DNA from: JBCBGF01 sp039193455
GTDB taxonomy: Bacteria > Pseudomonadota > Alphaproteobacteria > Rhodobacterales > Rhodobacteraceae
DNA length: 64,000 nucleotides
Direction: 5' to 3'
Assembly: GCA_039193455.1 (NCBI GenBank)
Contig: JBCCWO010000001.1
Span: forward strand, 310,001 to 374,000
Each line of letters opens with the position of its first letter. Position 1 is the stretch's first letter. Shown here in pieces: positions 1 to 7,727 of the stretch. The translations under genes and the position numbers were made by a program. Below the pieces are notes generated by a model that was not told the origin of the DNA, searched no databases, and saw only the letters and a list, made by a program, of their open reading frames with translations.

Positions 1-2816
1 GCCCCAAGGCTGTCGAGCGAACCCAGCACCCGCAGCCGCTTCTCGGCCGTGGGCGTCAGCTTGGCCCGTGGTTTGGTGGTCAGATAGGCGTAGGCGCGGG
101 TCTTGGCGCGGCCCACCCGACCGCGGATCTGATAGAGCTGTGCCAGGCCGAACATGTCTGCGCGATGAATGATCATCGTGTTCGCAGTGGGAATATCGAG
201 CCCGGATTCGATAATCGTCGTGGCCAAAAGCACATCGTACTTGCCGTCGTAGAATGCATTCATCCGATCATCGAGCTCGCCCGCCGCCATCTGACCGTGG
301 GCCACGACGAACTTCACCTCGGGCACTTCTTCGCGCAGGAATGCCTCCATCTCGGGCAGGTCGGCGATGCGCGGGACGACAAAGAAGGACTGCCCTCCGC
401 GATAGTGCTCGCGCAACAGGGCCTCGCGGATCGTCACGGTGTCAAACTCGCTGACATAGGTGCGGATGGCCAGGCGGTCGACCGGCGGGGTGCCGATGAT
501 CGACAGATCCCGCACACCGGTGAGCGACAGCTGCAGCGTGCGTGGGATCGGCGTGGCCGTCAGCGTCAGCACATGCACATCGGTGCGCAGCTGTTTCAGG
601 CGTTCCTTGTGGGCGACGCCGAAATGCTGTTCTTCATCAATGATCAGCAGGCCAAGGTCCTGAAAACGCACCTGTTTGGCAAGCACTGCGTGGGTCCCGA
701 TGACAATGTCCACGGTTCCGCGTGCCAGGCCGTCGCGTGTCTCTTGCGCCTCTTTGGCCGAGACAAAGCGCGACAGCTGCCGCACCTCAACCGGGAAGCC
801 GCGAAAACGCTCGGCAAAGCTTTTGTAGTGCTGGCGCGCGAGCAAGGTGGTCGGCGCGATGACCGCGACCTGCACACCGGTCAACGCGGCAGCAAAGGCC
901 GCGCGCATGGCCACCTCGGTTTTGCCAAAGCCAACGTCGCCGCAGACCAGCCGGTCCATCGGCGTGCCCGAGATCAGATCCTCAAGCACCTCTTCAATCG
1001 CTTTCAGCTGATCGTCGGTTTCCTGATAGGGAAAGCGCGCGCAAAACGCCTCCCACATGCCGTCGGGCGGCGACAGGATCCGGCCCTTGCGCAGATGCCG
1101 CTCGGCTGCGACGCGGATCAACCTGTCGGCAATCTCGCGGATGCGTTCCTTGAGCTTGGCTTTCTTCGACTGCCAGGCACCGCCGCCCAACTTGTCGAGC
1201 AACCCCTCCTCATGGCCAAACCGGCTGAGCAATTCGATGTTCTCGACCGGCAGATACAGCCGATCCCCACCGGCATATTCCAAGAGCAGGCATTCATGCG
1301 CTGCGCCGAGGGCGGTCACCACCTCAAGGCCCAAATAGCGGCCCACACCGTGGTCGACATGAACGATCAGGTCGCCGGGGCTCAGTGTCTGATGCTCGGT
1401 CAGGAAGTTTTCGGCCCGCCGCTTGCGGCGCGGGGCGCGGATCAGCCGGTCGCCCAGGACGTCCTGTTCCGAAATGATGGTGAGCCCGCGTCCGGCATAC
1501 CCGTGTTCGAGCGCCCAGACGATGAGGAAAAGCCCCCCTGCCCCCTCGGGCACCGCGCGCAGGTCTTGGATGGGTTTGGCGTCCGCCAGGCCCTGATCCT
1601 CCAAGAGCCCCTGCAACCGCTCGCGCGCACCGTCCGAATAGCTGGCGATCACCACATGGCTGTCGGCGCGCCGTGCCTGAATATGCTCGGCCAAGGCGCC
1701 GAACAGACTGATCTGTTCCTGCTGACGCTCCGGTGCAAAGTCGCGCCCGATACGCCCGCCGAGGTCGATCACGCCGGGGCCTGTCGGCTGTGGCAAGGCC
1801 CCCAGTTGCAGCACCCGATGCCCCGCAACGGCCCCGTCCCAACCCGCCGGGTCCAGGTACAAAAGCGCCGGGGGCGCGGGTTTATAGACCGTGTCGTGCC
1901 GCGAGCGTGCGGCCAAAGCCTCGCGCCGGGCATCGTATTGATCTTCGATCGTCTCCCACCGGGACAGGCGCTGCGGCGTGACCTGTTCGTCCAGAACCAC
2001 CGTCGCCGTGGGCAGATAATCGAACACCGTCTCCAGGTCTTCATTGAAAAACCCAAGCCAGTGCTCCACGCCCGCATGTTTGCGACCTGCGCTGACCGCC
2101 TCATAAAGCGGGTCATCTGTGCCGGCGGACCCGAACTCGGCCCGGTAATTCTGGCGGAACCGAGTGATTGCGGCGTCATCGAGGATCACCTCGCTCACCG
2201 GGGCCAGGTCAATCCGGCCCAAAGTGTCGGTCGTGCGCTGGCTGACAGCATCAAACCGGCGCGCGCCGTCGAGCACATCACCGAACAGATCGAGCCGCAC
2301 GGGCCCGGCCTCTCCCGGTGGGTAAATGTCGATGATGCCACCGCGCACCGCATAATCGCCGGGCTCGGTCACCGTCGGCGCCTGGACAAATCCCATACGG
2401 ACGAGAAAGGCCCGCAGCGCCGCCTCGTCGATCCGGTCGCCGACACGGGCCGAAAACGCGGCTTCTTCCAGTACGGCGCGCCCCGGCACCCGCTGGGTCG
2501 CGGCGTTGAGCGTGGTCAGCACAACGAAAGGCGCCTGCAGCCCCTGCGCCAGCGCGGCCAGCGTGGCCATTCGCGCCGCGGACACGTCTGCGTTCGGCGA
2601 AACGCGATCGTAAGGCAGACAGTCCCATCCCGGAAACGTCAGCACCGGAAGATCGGGCGCCATCAACCGCAGCGCGTCCGACATCGCGGCCAGACGTTTA
2701 TCATCGCGGGCCACGTGCAGAGCCGCCGTGCCCTTGGCGATCTCATCAAGAAGGACGTTGGCATCGAACCCCTCGGGCGCACCCGAGGCGGTGATATGGG
2801 CTGGCTCTTGCGACAT
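1..2816 (-). CDS. mfd: Transcription-repair coupling factor Mfd (C-terminal end cut by window)
   Basis: ATP-dependent DNA translocase that removes stalled RNA polymerase and recruits UvrA for transcription-coupled repair. The leftward frame opens at the ATG ending at 2816 (MSQEPAHITASG) and stays open to the window edge, giving about 938 visible codons of a family usually near 1150. Visible in order: a UvrB-like N-terminal part, the RNA-polymerase-interaction stretch (LIVHVDHGVGRYLGLE), then the helicase motor with Walker A GDVGFGKTE near residue 627, the box IDEEQHFG, and TATPIPRTL. The last helicase motifs (QIRGRVGRAK) are just inside the edge. A long open frame on the opposite strand is its shadow. 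Function is certain from these motifs; only the 3' end is missing. Confidence 0.97.
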   Translation of the reverse strand, partial: MSQEPAHITASGAPEGFDANVLLDEIAKGTAALHVARDDKRLAAMSDALRLMAPDLPVLTFPGWDCLPYDRVSPNADVSAARMATLAALAQGLQAPFVVLTTLNAATQRVPGRAVLEEAAFSARVGDRIDEAALRAFLVRMGFVQAPTVTEPGDYAVRGGIIDIYPPGEAGPVRLDLFGDVLDGARRFDAVSQRTTDTLGRIDLAPVSEVILDDAAITRFRQNYRAEFGSAGTDDPLYEAVSAGRKHAGVEHWLGFFNEDLETVFDYLPTATVVLDEQVTPQRLSRWETIEDQYDARREALAARSRHDTVYKPAPPALLYLDPAGWDGAVAGHRVLQLGALPQPTGPGVIDLGGRIGRDFAPERQQEQISLFGALAEHIQARRADSHVVIASYSDGARERLQGLLEDQGLADAKPIQDLRAVPEGAGGLFLIVWALEHGYAGRGLTIISEQDVLGDRLIRAPRRKRRAENFLTEHQTLSPGDLIVHVDHGVGRYLGLEVVTALGAAHECLLLEYAGGDRLYLPVENIELLSRFGHEEGLLDKLGGGAWQSKKAKLKERIREIADRLIRVAAERHLRKGRILSPPDGMWEAFCARFPYQETDDQLKAIEEVLEDLISGTPMDRLVCGDVGFGKTEVAMRAAFAAALTGVQVAVIAPTTLLARQHYKSFAERFRGFPVEVRQLSRFVSAKEAQETRDGLARGTVDIVIGTHAVLAKQVRFQDLGLLIIDEEQHFGVAHKERLKQLRTDVHVLTLTATPIPRTLQLSLTGVRDLSIIGTPPVDRLAIRTYVSEFDTVTIREALLREHYRGGQSFFVVPRIADLPEMEAFLREEVPEVKFVVAHGQMAAGELDDRMNAFYDGKYDVLLATTIIESGLDIPTANTMIIHRADMFGLAQLYQIRGRVGRAKTRAYAYLTTKPRAKLTPTAEKRLRVLGSLDSLG

Positions 2817-2846
2817 GGCGCTCACCTAACGGTGGGCGCAGGCGTG

Positions 2847-3377
2847 TCAACCGCCAAGCGGACCGACAACCAGAAGATTTTGATACATGCCCCAAAGCGC
2901 GGTGATGAAAATCGACACCACGCCCAAGCCCTGGGTGATAAACCGGTGGCGCTGCATCATCTTGCGCAGCTGCGCGCCCTCTGCTGCGGTGGACCGGATC
3001 CGCGCCCCGGTCCGGACATTCAACAAGGCCACAAGCGTCATGGGCATCATCAGCAAAAAGACCGCCTGGGCGAACTCAACATCATAGCCCCAGCCTGTGA
3101 TCGCCAGCGCGACAAGAATCCCCGCCGTCAGCGCGGTCAGCCAAAGACCTGTATATTGAACAACATAGAAGATCCGGTTCACGTTGATGCGCACCATATC
3201 GGCGAGATCGATCTCGGCCTGGCCGCCATAGCGCCCCGCGCGCTGCACCATGTCAAATGGGACGCCCAGCACCCAATGGCTGGCGGTTGACCACATGACG
3301 GCCAGCGCAATCCAGTACCAAAGGTTCGAGAAGGATCGCATGTCGATCAACTCGAAAACCGTCTGCGTCCAGTCCAC
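2847..3377 (-). CDS. Conserved Rhodobacteraceae membrane protein of unknown role
   Basis: A 176-residue protein with a hydrophobic helix near residues 20-40 (LWYWIALAVMWSTASHW) and further helices around 75-95, 103-120 and 150-165, so probably four membrane segments. Between the first two lies a charged loop (GGQAEIDLADMVRINVNR). I recall this family from Roseobacter genomes, where it is often labelled 'component of SufBCD complex', but nothing in the residues supports an iron-sulfur role and no suf genes are near. It sits 30 bp upstream of mfd on the same strand, so the two are probably co-transcribed. Function unknown. Confidence 0.85.
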   Translation of the reverse strand: MDWTQTVFELIDMRSFSNLWYWIALAVMWSTASHWVLGVPFDMVQRAGRYGGQAEIDLADMVRINVNRIFYVVQYTGLWLTALTAGILVALAITGWGYDVEFAQAVFLLMMPMTLVALLNVRTGARIRSTAAEGAQLRKMMQRHRFITQGLGVVSIFITALWGMYQNLLVVGPLGG

Positions 3378-3508
3378 CCGTTGACGCCCTTATGCTTGCC
3401 CGAATGCGCGCGGACCCTAAGCATGCCCTGCGCCAAAGGCCACCCTTGAGATGGTGTTCGGTTCATGCAACGGAGTTCGTGCAACAATAGACGCCTGCGG
3501 TGACGATC

Positions 3509-4510
3509 ATGACCATTGGACCCTACCCTTCCACGCGCTTTCGCCGGGTTCGCAAGAGCGACGCGATGCGGCGCTTGACTCGGCAGGTTTCGCTGAGCGT
3601 TGACGATTTCATCTGGCCGGTTTTTGTGGTGGAGGGCATGGATGTGGTGCAGCCGATCCCGTCTATGCCCGGGGTTGATCGGCTGTCGGTCGACCGGATC
3701 GTGGCCGCCGCCGAAGAGGCCGCCGCCTTGGGCATTCCCGCGATCTGCATCTTTCCCTACACCGATGCCGCGTTGAAGACCGAGGATTGCGCCGAGGCGT
3801 GGAACCCTGACAACCTGACCAACCGCGCGGTGCGGGCGATCAAGGCCGAAGTGCCCGAAATCGCGGTGATGACGGACATTGCGCTCGATCCCTATAACGC
3901 CAACGGCCATGACGGCTATGTCGTGAACGGCGAGATCGTGAACGACGAAAGCGTTGCGGCGCTGGTGAAAATGGCGCTGGCCCAGGCCGAGGCGGGGGCC
4001 GATATTCTGGGCCCCTCGGACATGATGGATGGCCGTATCGGTGCGATGCGCACCGCGCTTGAAGCGGCCGGGCATGTAAACGTCTCGATCCTGTCCTATG
4101 CCGCGAAGTACGCCAGCGCCTTCTATGGCCCGTTCCGCGATGCGGTGGGCGCGTCCGGTGCCCTGACCGGCGACAAGAAGACATACCAGATGGACCCGGG
4201 CAACTCTGACGAAGCCTTACGCCTGGTCGAACGGGATCTCACCGAAGGGGCCGATATGGTGATGGTTAAGCCCGGGATGGCCTATCTCGACATCTGCCGC
4301 CGGGTGAAAGACACGTTTGGGGCGCCGACCTATGCCTATCAGGTGTCCGGCGAATACGCGATGCTTCGGGCCGCGGCGGCGAACGGATGGCTTGACGGGT
4401 CAAAGGTCATGGAAGAAAGCCTGCTCGCCTTCAAACGCGCCGGGTGCGACGGCATCCTGACCTACTTCGCGCCCGAGATGGCCCGGACGCTCAACGCGCG
4501 AACCGCTTGA
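3509..4510 (+). CDS. hemB: Delta-aminolevulinic acid dehydratase (porphobilinogen synthase)
   Basis: Condenses two 5-aminolevulinate molecules to porphobilinogen, the precursor of haem, chlorophyll and the corrin ring made by the cob genes at the other end of the window. The Schiff-base lysines are in SYAAKYASAFYGPF and MVMVKPGMAY. The metal site reads ALDPYNANGHDG: the three zinc-binding cysteines of the zinc-type enzymes are absent, as known for Rhodobacter-type HemB. The ATG at 3509 is preferred. A GTG three codons upstream (3500) is possible and neither has a strong ribosome binding site. About 333 residues, normal for the family. Transcribed divergently from the membrane protein gene to its left. 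Confidence 0.97.
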   Translation: MTIGPYPSTRFRRVRKSDAMRRLTRQVSLSVDDFIWPVFVVEGMDVVQPIPSMPGVDRLSVDRIVAAAEEAAALGIPAICIFPYTDAALKTEDCAEAWNPDNLTNRAVRAIKAEVPEIAVMTDIALDPYNANGHDGYVVNGEIVNDESVAALVKMALAQAEAGADILGPSDMMDGRIGAMRTALEAAGHVNVSILSYAAKYASAFYGPFRDAVGASGALTGDKKTYQMDPGNSDEALRLVERDLTEGADMVMVKPGMAYLDICRRVKDTFGAPTYAYQVSGEYAMLRAAAANGWLDGSKVMEESLLAFKRAGCDGILTYFAPEMARTLNARTA

Positions 4511-4628
4511 CCGTTGCAAAAGACCCACAAGGGGTAATGACTCTTGTTCGGCGATCCCCTATAGTTTGGGGTGAGCGGCCAGATAAGGCCGTCGCACGAG
4601 GCAATCCGGCAAGATAAAGGGCATCTCC

Positions 4629-5189
4629 ATGGCTTTTCTTACGCGTCGCGCCACGCTGATGGGCGCATTTTCTGCCGCGGCATTGACCGCAGCTTGCGGC
4701 AACGGCGTCGGCTCTAACGGAGGCGACGTGATCGACCAAAGGGTCGATTCGACACTCAGTTTCATGTCGGCGAACTATCCCGGCACGATTGATTTGCAGA
4801 ACAAGGCGGTGGGCATGCTGGTAATGCCGCTTGTGACCGAGGCGGGCTTTGGCATCGGTGGCGCCTATGGGCGTGGAGCCCTTCGGATCAATGGGATCAC
4901 GGTCGACTACTATTCGGCGACACAGGCCAGTTTCGGCATTCAGATCGGCGCACAGCAGTACAGCCATGTCCTGTTCTTCATGACCGACGAGGCGCTGACC
5001 GAATTTCGCACCTCGCCCGGTTGGGCCGCGGGGGCCGATCTGGAATATGTCGTCTCAAACCGCGGGGAAAACCTGTCGACCGAGACGACGACCGTGCTCG
5101 ACCCGGTGATCGCAGCCGTGTTCGGGCAGACCGGGCTTCTCGCCGGCGCGTCGGTCGAAGGCACCAAGTACAACCGGATCATCCCCTGA
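4629..5189 (+). CDS. SYLF-domain (YSC84-like) lipoprotein
   Basis: A 186-residue exported lipoprotein. The N terminus is a short signal peptide (MAFLTRRATLMGAFSAAALTAAC) with the lipobox LTAAC, so Cys23 would be acylated. The rest matches the SYLF/YSC84 lipid-binding fold: conserved KAVGMLVMP, the glycine-rich GFGIGGAYGRGAL, and a C-terminal part ending GLLAGASVEGTKYNRI. Family members bind membranes or phosphoinositides in eukaryotes; the bacterial role is poorly defined. It stands alone on the plus strand, 118 bp after hemB. Confidence 0.9.
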   Translation: MAFLTRRATLMGAFSAAALTAACGNGVGSNGGDVIDQRVDSTLSFMSANYPGTIDLQNKAVGMLVMPLVTEAGFGIGGAYGRGALRINGITVDYYSATQASFGIQIGAQQYSHVLFFMTDEALTEFRTSPGWAAGADLEYVVSNRGENLSTETTTVLDPVIAAVFGQTGLLAGASVEGTKYNRIIP

Positions 5190-5241
5190 TCCGGTTGCAC
5201 AGGGTCAACAGGGCGACACGCGCGCCATCAGTCTGAACCGC

Positions 5242-5281
5242 AAAAAAAAAGCCGCCGCACTCCAAAGACGGAGGCGGCGGC
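5242..5281 (-). terminator. Rho-independent terminator for the leftward small-peptide transcript
   Basis: A GC-rich stem, GCCGCCGCactcc pairing with ggaGGCGGCGGC across the loop AAAGAC (5251-5281), is followed on the minus strand by nine U residues (A-run at 5242-5250). Orientation fits termination of the leftward transcript from the 40-codon ORF, leaving about 130 nt of 3' UTR. It has no T-run on the plus strand, so it is a poor terminator for the lipoprotein gene. Confidence 0.85.
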
Positions 5282-5413
5282 AAGGCGCGTATCTGTCGGA
5301 CGACCGGTCAGGCCTTGGGCAGGCGGCGGATGGGGACACATCCACCAGTGGGCACGCGATAGAAGGGGACGGTGCGTGCCAAAAACCGGTGCGAGCAGAC
5401 CGCAGGCAGAGGG

Positions 5414-5536
5414 TTAGCTGAGTGCAGGCAGGTTCAGGCCCACAACAAGGATCACCACGATGGCTGCCGCACCTGTCAGATCCTGGGCGAGCAAGGCCGG
5501 ACGACGGGTCAGCGCGGTATGCAGTGCGTTGATCAT
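5414..5536 (-). CDS. Small single-span membrane peptide, probably SOS-induced
   Basis: A 40-residue peptide starting MINALHTALTRRPALLAQD, then one hydrophobic helix (GAAAIVVILVVGLNL, residues 22-36) and a short tail. The ATG at 5536 is preceded by AGGGAT eight bases upstream, a good ribosome binding site. Codon third positions are GC-rich, as in real genes here. The gene has its own terminator downstream. A perfect LexA-type box lies 62-76 bp upstream. By analogy only, Caulobacter SidA and E. coli TisB are short SOS-induced inner-membrane peptides (division inhibitor, toxin); this sequence is not recognisably homologous to either. Read-through from recG, 100 bp upstream, could also supply transcript. 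Confidence 0.7.
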   Translation of the reverse strand: MINALHTALTRRPALLAQDLTGAAAIVVILVVGLNLPALS

Positions 5537-5597
5537 GGCGATATCCCTGTGAAGCATCAGTTGCCACTTTGTTCTCATATTGCCGGCCCGCTGTAAA

Positions 5598-5612
5598 GAA
5601 CTTTTTGAGAAC
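5598..5612 (-). promoter_or_regulatory. Alphaproteobacterial LexA (SOS) box
   Basis: GAAC-TTTTTGA-GAAC on the plus strand, which reads GTTC-N7-GTTC in the direction of the downstream 40-codon gene. This is an exact match to the GTTC-N7-GTTC operator of alphaproteobacterial LexA. A third half-site GAAC follows at 5619-5622 with spacing of six. The same motif occurs upstream of recA at 40460, which supports its use in this organism. It lies 62 bp before the peptide start and just beyond the recG stop, so recG cannot be its target. Confidence 0.75.
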
Positions 5613-5636
5613 ATTTGTGAACAATCGGTGAAATCA

Positions 5637-7727
5637 CTACCCGACTTTGATCAGTCGAATGGCCTTGTCCTGCTCCATCAGCCACAGCGCCACACGCGCC
5701 GCAGCGCCCCGTTCCCCTGTCAAAGATGGATCATCGGCCAGAAGTTTGCGGGTATCGGCCTGTGCCATCGCCATCAGGCCCGCCTGACGTTCCAGATCGG
5801 CAATCCGGAAACGCGGAAGGCCTGATTGCGCGGTTCCAATCACGTCGCCCGCGCCGCGCATTGCCAAATCTTCCTCGGCAACCCGGAACCCATCCTCGGT
5901 CTCGCGCAGCACCTCAAGGCGGCGCTTGCCACTGTCTGACAGCGGCGGCTGGTAGATCATCAGGCAGGTTGAGGCATCGGCGCCGCGCCCCACCCGACCG
6001 CGCAACTGGTGCAATTGCGCCAGACCAAAGCTTTCGGCGCGTTCGATCACCATGATCGAGGCGTTGGGCACGTCGACGCCCACCTCGATCACCGTCGTGG
6101 CGACCAGCACTTGCGTCTCACCCGCGGCGAACCGGGCCATGGCCGCGTCCTTTTCGGCCGGGGGAAGCTGGCCGTGGACCAGGCCGACCACGCCCTCGCC
6201 CAAGATCGCCCGCAACCGTTTGAAACGGTCCTCGGCGGCGGTCATGTCCACGGTTTCGCTTTCTTCGACCAGCGGGCATACCCAATAGGCCTGCCGCCCT
6301 TCGGCCAGCGCGCGACGCAGGTGATCGATCACCTCGTCAATGCGCCCCGCAGAAATCAGCGCGGTCTTGATCGGTTTCCGACCCGGCGGCTTTTCATCCA
6401 GGATCGAGACATCCATGTCGCCGTATTGGGCAAGGCTGAGCGAGCGAGGAATTGGAGTGGCGGTCATCACCAGCACATCCACCGCCTGCCCCTTGGCGCC
6501 AAGTTCCATGCGTTGCGCCACGCCAAAGCGGTGCTGTTCGTCGACAACCGCAAGCCGCAGACCGGCGAAGTCGACGCCTTTCTGAAAGACCGCATGCGTG
6601 CCGACCAGCACCTGAATATCGCCGGCCGCAAGCGCGGCCAGTTTCGCCGCGCGTTCGCCCCCCTTGTCGCGCCCGGTGAGCAGTTCGATCACCACCCCGG
6701 CGCTTTCCGCCAAGGGTTGAAGGCTGGCCAGATGTTGGCGCGCCAGTATCTCGGTTGGGGCCATGAGGACCCCCTGCCCGCCGGCTTCGACCGCCGTCAG
6801 CAGCGCGAGGAAGGCAACCAGGGTTTTTCCTGCGCCTACATCGCCTTGCAACAGACGGTTCATGCGGATCGGCGCCGCCATATCGTCGGCAATCTCCCCA
6901 ATGGCGCGCTCTTGAGCCCCCGTTGGGCGGTAGGGCAAGGCCGCAAGCACCTTGCGCTGTAAGGCCCCCGTGGCGGTCGATGGCGTGCCGGGCGCGCGTC
7001 GGGCGGCGGCACGTGCCAACGCGAGGGTAAGCTGGTGCGCGAAAAGCTCGTCATAGGCCAGGCGTTGCCGCGCCGGGGCGGTGGGCTCCAGCGCGTTCTG
7101 CGCCTCGGGCCGATGGGCCGCACGCAACGCCGCGCCCCAGTCGGGCCAGCCCTCCCGCGCCTTCAGCGCCGGATCGATCCATTCGGCAAGGTCCGGCAGC
7201 CGCTCCAGCACCGAGGCGCTGGCTTTGAACATCACGCGTTGGGTCACGCCGGATGTGAGCGGATAGACAGGCTCAAAGGCGGGAATGTCATCCGCTTCGT
7301 CAGGCGGGAGGATATGGTCAGGATGCACCATCTGGGCCACGCCATCAAAAAGCTCAAGCTTGCCAGAGATCAGGCGGCGCGCGCCCTGAGGCAGTTGCCG
7401 CAAAAGCCAGTCTTCACGCGCATGGAAGAAGACGAGCAGAAAGGTCGTCTCCGTATCCGAGACCTCGACGCGGTAGGGGCGACCGCGACCAGAGGCGGGC
7501 ATGTGCCGGCCCACCGTCACCTCGACCGTGGCCGTGACCGGCGGCGTGAGACCACGAATGCTGGGTTTGCGGGCCCGGTCCACACCGCTATGGGGCAGCG
7601 TGAAGAGCAGGTCGCGCGGGGTCTCGACCCCCATGGCACCCAGATGCTCGGCGGTTTTGGGACCGATCCCGGACAATCCGGTGAGCGACGCGAAAAGCGG
7701 AAATAGCGCCTCGGGGCGGCCGGTCAT
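5637..7727 (-). CDS. recG: ATP-dependent DNA helicase RecG
   Basis: Branch-migration helicase that remodels stalled replication forks and Holliday junctions. 696 residues, full length for the family. Visible: N-terminal helix-hairpin-helix (SGIGPKTAEHLGAMG), the OB-fold wedge domain around residues 65-150, Walker A GDVGAGKT near residue 295, DEQHRFG, TATPIPRSL, and the C-terminal helicase motif QLRGRVGRG. Its ATG overlaps the ligA stop by 4 bp (ATGA), so ligA-recG is a translationally coupled operon. It shares the block with mfd, ligA and recA, but the SOS box beyond its stop does not act on it. Confidence 0.97.
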   Translation of the reverse strand: MTGRPEALFPLFASLTGLSGIGPKTAEHLGAMGVETPRDLLFTLPHSGVDRARKPSIRGLTPPVTATVEVTVGRHMPASGRGRPYRVEVSDTETTFLLVFFHAREDWLLRQLPQGARRLISGKLELFDGVAQMVHPDHILPPDEADDIPAFEPVYPLTSGVTQRVMFKASASVLERLPDLAEWIDPALKAREGWPDWGAALRAAHRPEAQNALEPTAPARQRLAYDELFAHQLTLALARAAARRAPGTPSTATGALQRKVLAALPYRPTGAQERAIGEIADDMAAPIRMNRLLQGDVGAGKTLVAFLALLTAVEAGGQGVLMAPTEILARQHLASLQPLAESAGVVIELLTGRDKGGERAAKLAALAAGDIQVLVGTHAVFQKGVDFAGLRLAVVDEQHRFGVAQRMELGAKGQAVDVLVMTATPIPRSLSLAQYGDMDVSILDEKPPGRKPIKTALISAGRIDEVIDHLRRALAEGRQAYWVCPLVEESETVDMTAAEDRFKRLRAILGEGVVGLVHGQLPPAEKDAAMARFAAGETQVLVATTVIEVGVDVPNASIMVIERAESFGLAQLHQLRGRVGRGADASTCLMIYQPPLSDSGKRRLEVLRETEDGFRVAEEDLAMRGAGDVIGTAQSGLPRFRIADLERQAGLMAMAQADTRKLLADDPSLTGERGAAARVALWLMEQDKAIRLIKVG

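Noticed and set aside
165..3290. Open frame of 1041 codons on the plus strand
   Set aside because: It is antisense to mfd, whose minus-strand frame carries all the helicase motifs; the plus product is His/Arg/Gln-rich with no domain.
5619..5622. Additional GAAC half-site giving a second LexA box
   Set aside because: Spacing to the next half-site is six, not seven; counted only as a possible accessory half-site.
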